DNA of 59,223 nt. It comes from Pseudomonas huaxiensis. Its GTDB lineage: Bacteria; Pseudomonadota; Gammaproteobacteria; Pseudomonadales; Pseudomonadaceae. The notes beneath the pieces were generated by a model that was not told the DNA's origin, did not search any database, and saw nothing but the letters and a program-made list of their open reading frames with translations. Both the position numbers and the translations under genes were made by a program. The stretch is taken from assembly GCF_003231275.1 (NCBI RefSeq), contig NZ_QKVL01000036.1, forward strand, positions 1 to 59,223, given 5' to 3'. The first letter of the stretch is position 1; each line of letters opens with the position of its first letter. Positions 58,472 to 59,223 of the stretch are shown one piece after another.

Positions 58472-58891
58472 ATGAAAATCTGCGGTATCGAACTCAAGGG
58501 CAGCGAAGCCCTGCTGGCCGTCGCCAGTCTCGACGGCAACCAGCCGCTGCACCAGCCCACCACGACCAAGAAGATCGCCCTCGACGACGACGAAGACGCC
58601 GCCCAAGTGAAAGCGTTCGCCGCTCGGGTTCAGGCCTTCATGAACGAGCACGGCATCACTCACGTGGCGATCAAGAAGCGCGGCAAGAAAGGCGACTTCG
58701 CCGGCGGCCCGGTGACCTTCAAGATGGAGGGCCTGCTGCAATTGCTCAACGGCTGCGAGGTGCACCTGGTATCGCCGCAGACCATTACCGCGCAAGGCAA
58801 AAAGCACGACCTGACCCCACCTGCGGCGCTCAACAAGTATCAGCACGAGGCGTGGAAAAGCGCGGGTGCGTTGTTGTTTGGCCGACGCTGA
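58472..58891 (+). CDS. DUF3010 family protein
   Basis: 139 residues: MKICGIELKGSEALLAVASLDG, VAIKKRGKKGDFAGGPVTFKMEGLLQLL and AALNKYQHEAWKSAGALLFGRR. This is the conserved pattern of DUF3010, small cytoplasmic proteins of unknown function with an RNase H-like beginning. Probably co-transcribed with the exported protein before it. Confidence 0.85.
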   Translation: MKICGIELKGSEALLAVASLDGNQPLHQPTTTKKIALDDDEDAAQVKAFAARVQAFMNEHGITHVAIKKRGKKGDFAGGPVTFKMEGLLQLLNGCEVHLVSPQTITAQGKKHDLTPPAALNKYQHEAWKSAGALLFGRR

Positions 58892-58954
58892 GTAGAGGCG
58901 AAGGGGCAGGTTTCTGGGAGGTGCTACATCGAACGTCCAGAAGGTTGGAGCTAC

Positions 58955-58981
58955 GGCTGGGGAGCTTCAGAAGCCCCAGCC
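58955..58981. terminator. Hairpin between convergent genes
   Basis: GGCTGGGG and its counterpart CCCCAGCC enclose a CTTC/GAAG inner stem. It can end transcription from both sides, but neither side has a T tract. Confidence 0.45.
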
Positions 58982-59003
58982 TTGAAATCCATCGACCTAT
59001 CAC

Positions 59004-59223
59004 TCATGGCGCCGTCCTCGACTCCCGGTCCATATCGGCCGGCCACTCGACCTTCGGCGCCAGCAGCATGGCGACGTTGCACCACAGCACATCGTTATGG
59101 TCCCAGGGCGGCCCCGGCGGCGGTAGGGCATCAGGGCCTTGTTGCATGTAGGTGCAGACATAGGCCCATGCGTGTGCGTCGGCGCCCATGGCGGTCAGTG
59201 GGAAGCGGTCGATGACTTCGTTC
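59004..59223 (-). CDS. Hypothetical protein, C-terminal part
   Basis: Open at the right edge; 72 residues are readable from base 59222: NEVIDRFPLTAMGADAHAWA..., then PDALPPPGPPWDHNDVLWCNVAMLL and a stop at 59004. The sequence is Trp- and Pro-rich. I do not recognise the family. An ATG overlaps its stop (ATGA at 59004-59007), but the frame after it ends within 19 codons. Confidence 0.5.
   Translation of the reverse strand, partial: NEVIDRFPLTAMGADAHAWAYVCTYMQQGPDALPPPGPPWDHNDVLWCNVAMLLAPKVEWPADMDRESRTAP

Overview
The window is chromosomal DNA of a fluorescent-group Pseudomonas (P. fluorescens/P. putida type). The evidence is GC-rich coding sequence, blocks that follow Pseudomonas gene order (msrA-dipA-aceF-aceE-glnE-waaF-waaC-waaG-waaP; glyA-soxBDAG-purU-fdhA; gbcAB; dgcAB-etf), and about ten REP-type inverted repeats of the family containing GTAGGAGCGAGC. 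There are no tRNA or rRNA genes, no CRISPR array and no recognisable insertion sequence.

Layout. 1-1721: end of a TonB-dependent receptor, a PepSY membrane protein and a 51-residue partner (iron uptake). 1935-4079: a DUF2780 protein, a PlsC-type acyltransferase and a retropepsin-like RimB/Zn-protease family protein. 4211-7749: the creB-creC-creD envelope-stress system, with an 11-bp-phased repeat array in front of creD. 8012-12100: a GST, msrA and the c-di-GMP phosphodiesterase dipA (degenerate ASNEF motif, intact EAL). 12126-12300: a possible unannotated small RNA on the plus strand. 12402-20012: aceF, aceE and divergent glnE, with paired palindromic operators in the intergenic region. 20146-27109: a tightly overlapping LPS inner-core operon of two heptosyltransferases, a glycosyltransferase and four WaaP-type kinases, the last a tandem two-kinase fusion.

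At about 27.1-27.3 kb the gene order jumps from the LPS block to the glycine-betaine/sarcosine catabolic block, which fills most of the rest. Betaine is demethylated by GbcAB to dimethylglycine, by DgcAB with a dedicated EtfAB pair to sarcosine, and by SoxBDAG to glycine. GlyA, PurU and FdhA handle the one-carbon units, and a threonine aldolase feeds glycine. This block is interrupted twice: at 37773-43564 by two chemoreceptors, zapA with its coiled-coil partner and an NCS1-like membrane protein; and at 46312-49114 by two mini-RHS genes and a repeat array. The right end (57131-59223) holds small hypothetical genes.

The most unusual element is 48451-49110: four degenerate repeat units, each with a GATC-centred site (an AT-rich palindrome at its best), then about 54-65 bp later a perfect TTATCCACA DnaA box, then exactly 26 bp centre to centre an inverted TGTGNNNAA box. 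Two more perfect DnaA boxes lie in the adjacent etf genes. I interpret it as a possible DnaA-titration (datA-like) or origin-like locus. Other leads are the candidate sRNA between dipA and aceF, the phased creD array, the mini-RHS pair, and degenerate active sites in the dgc-linked dipeptidase and DgcA.
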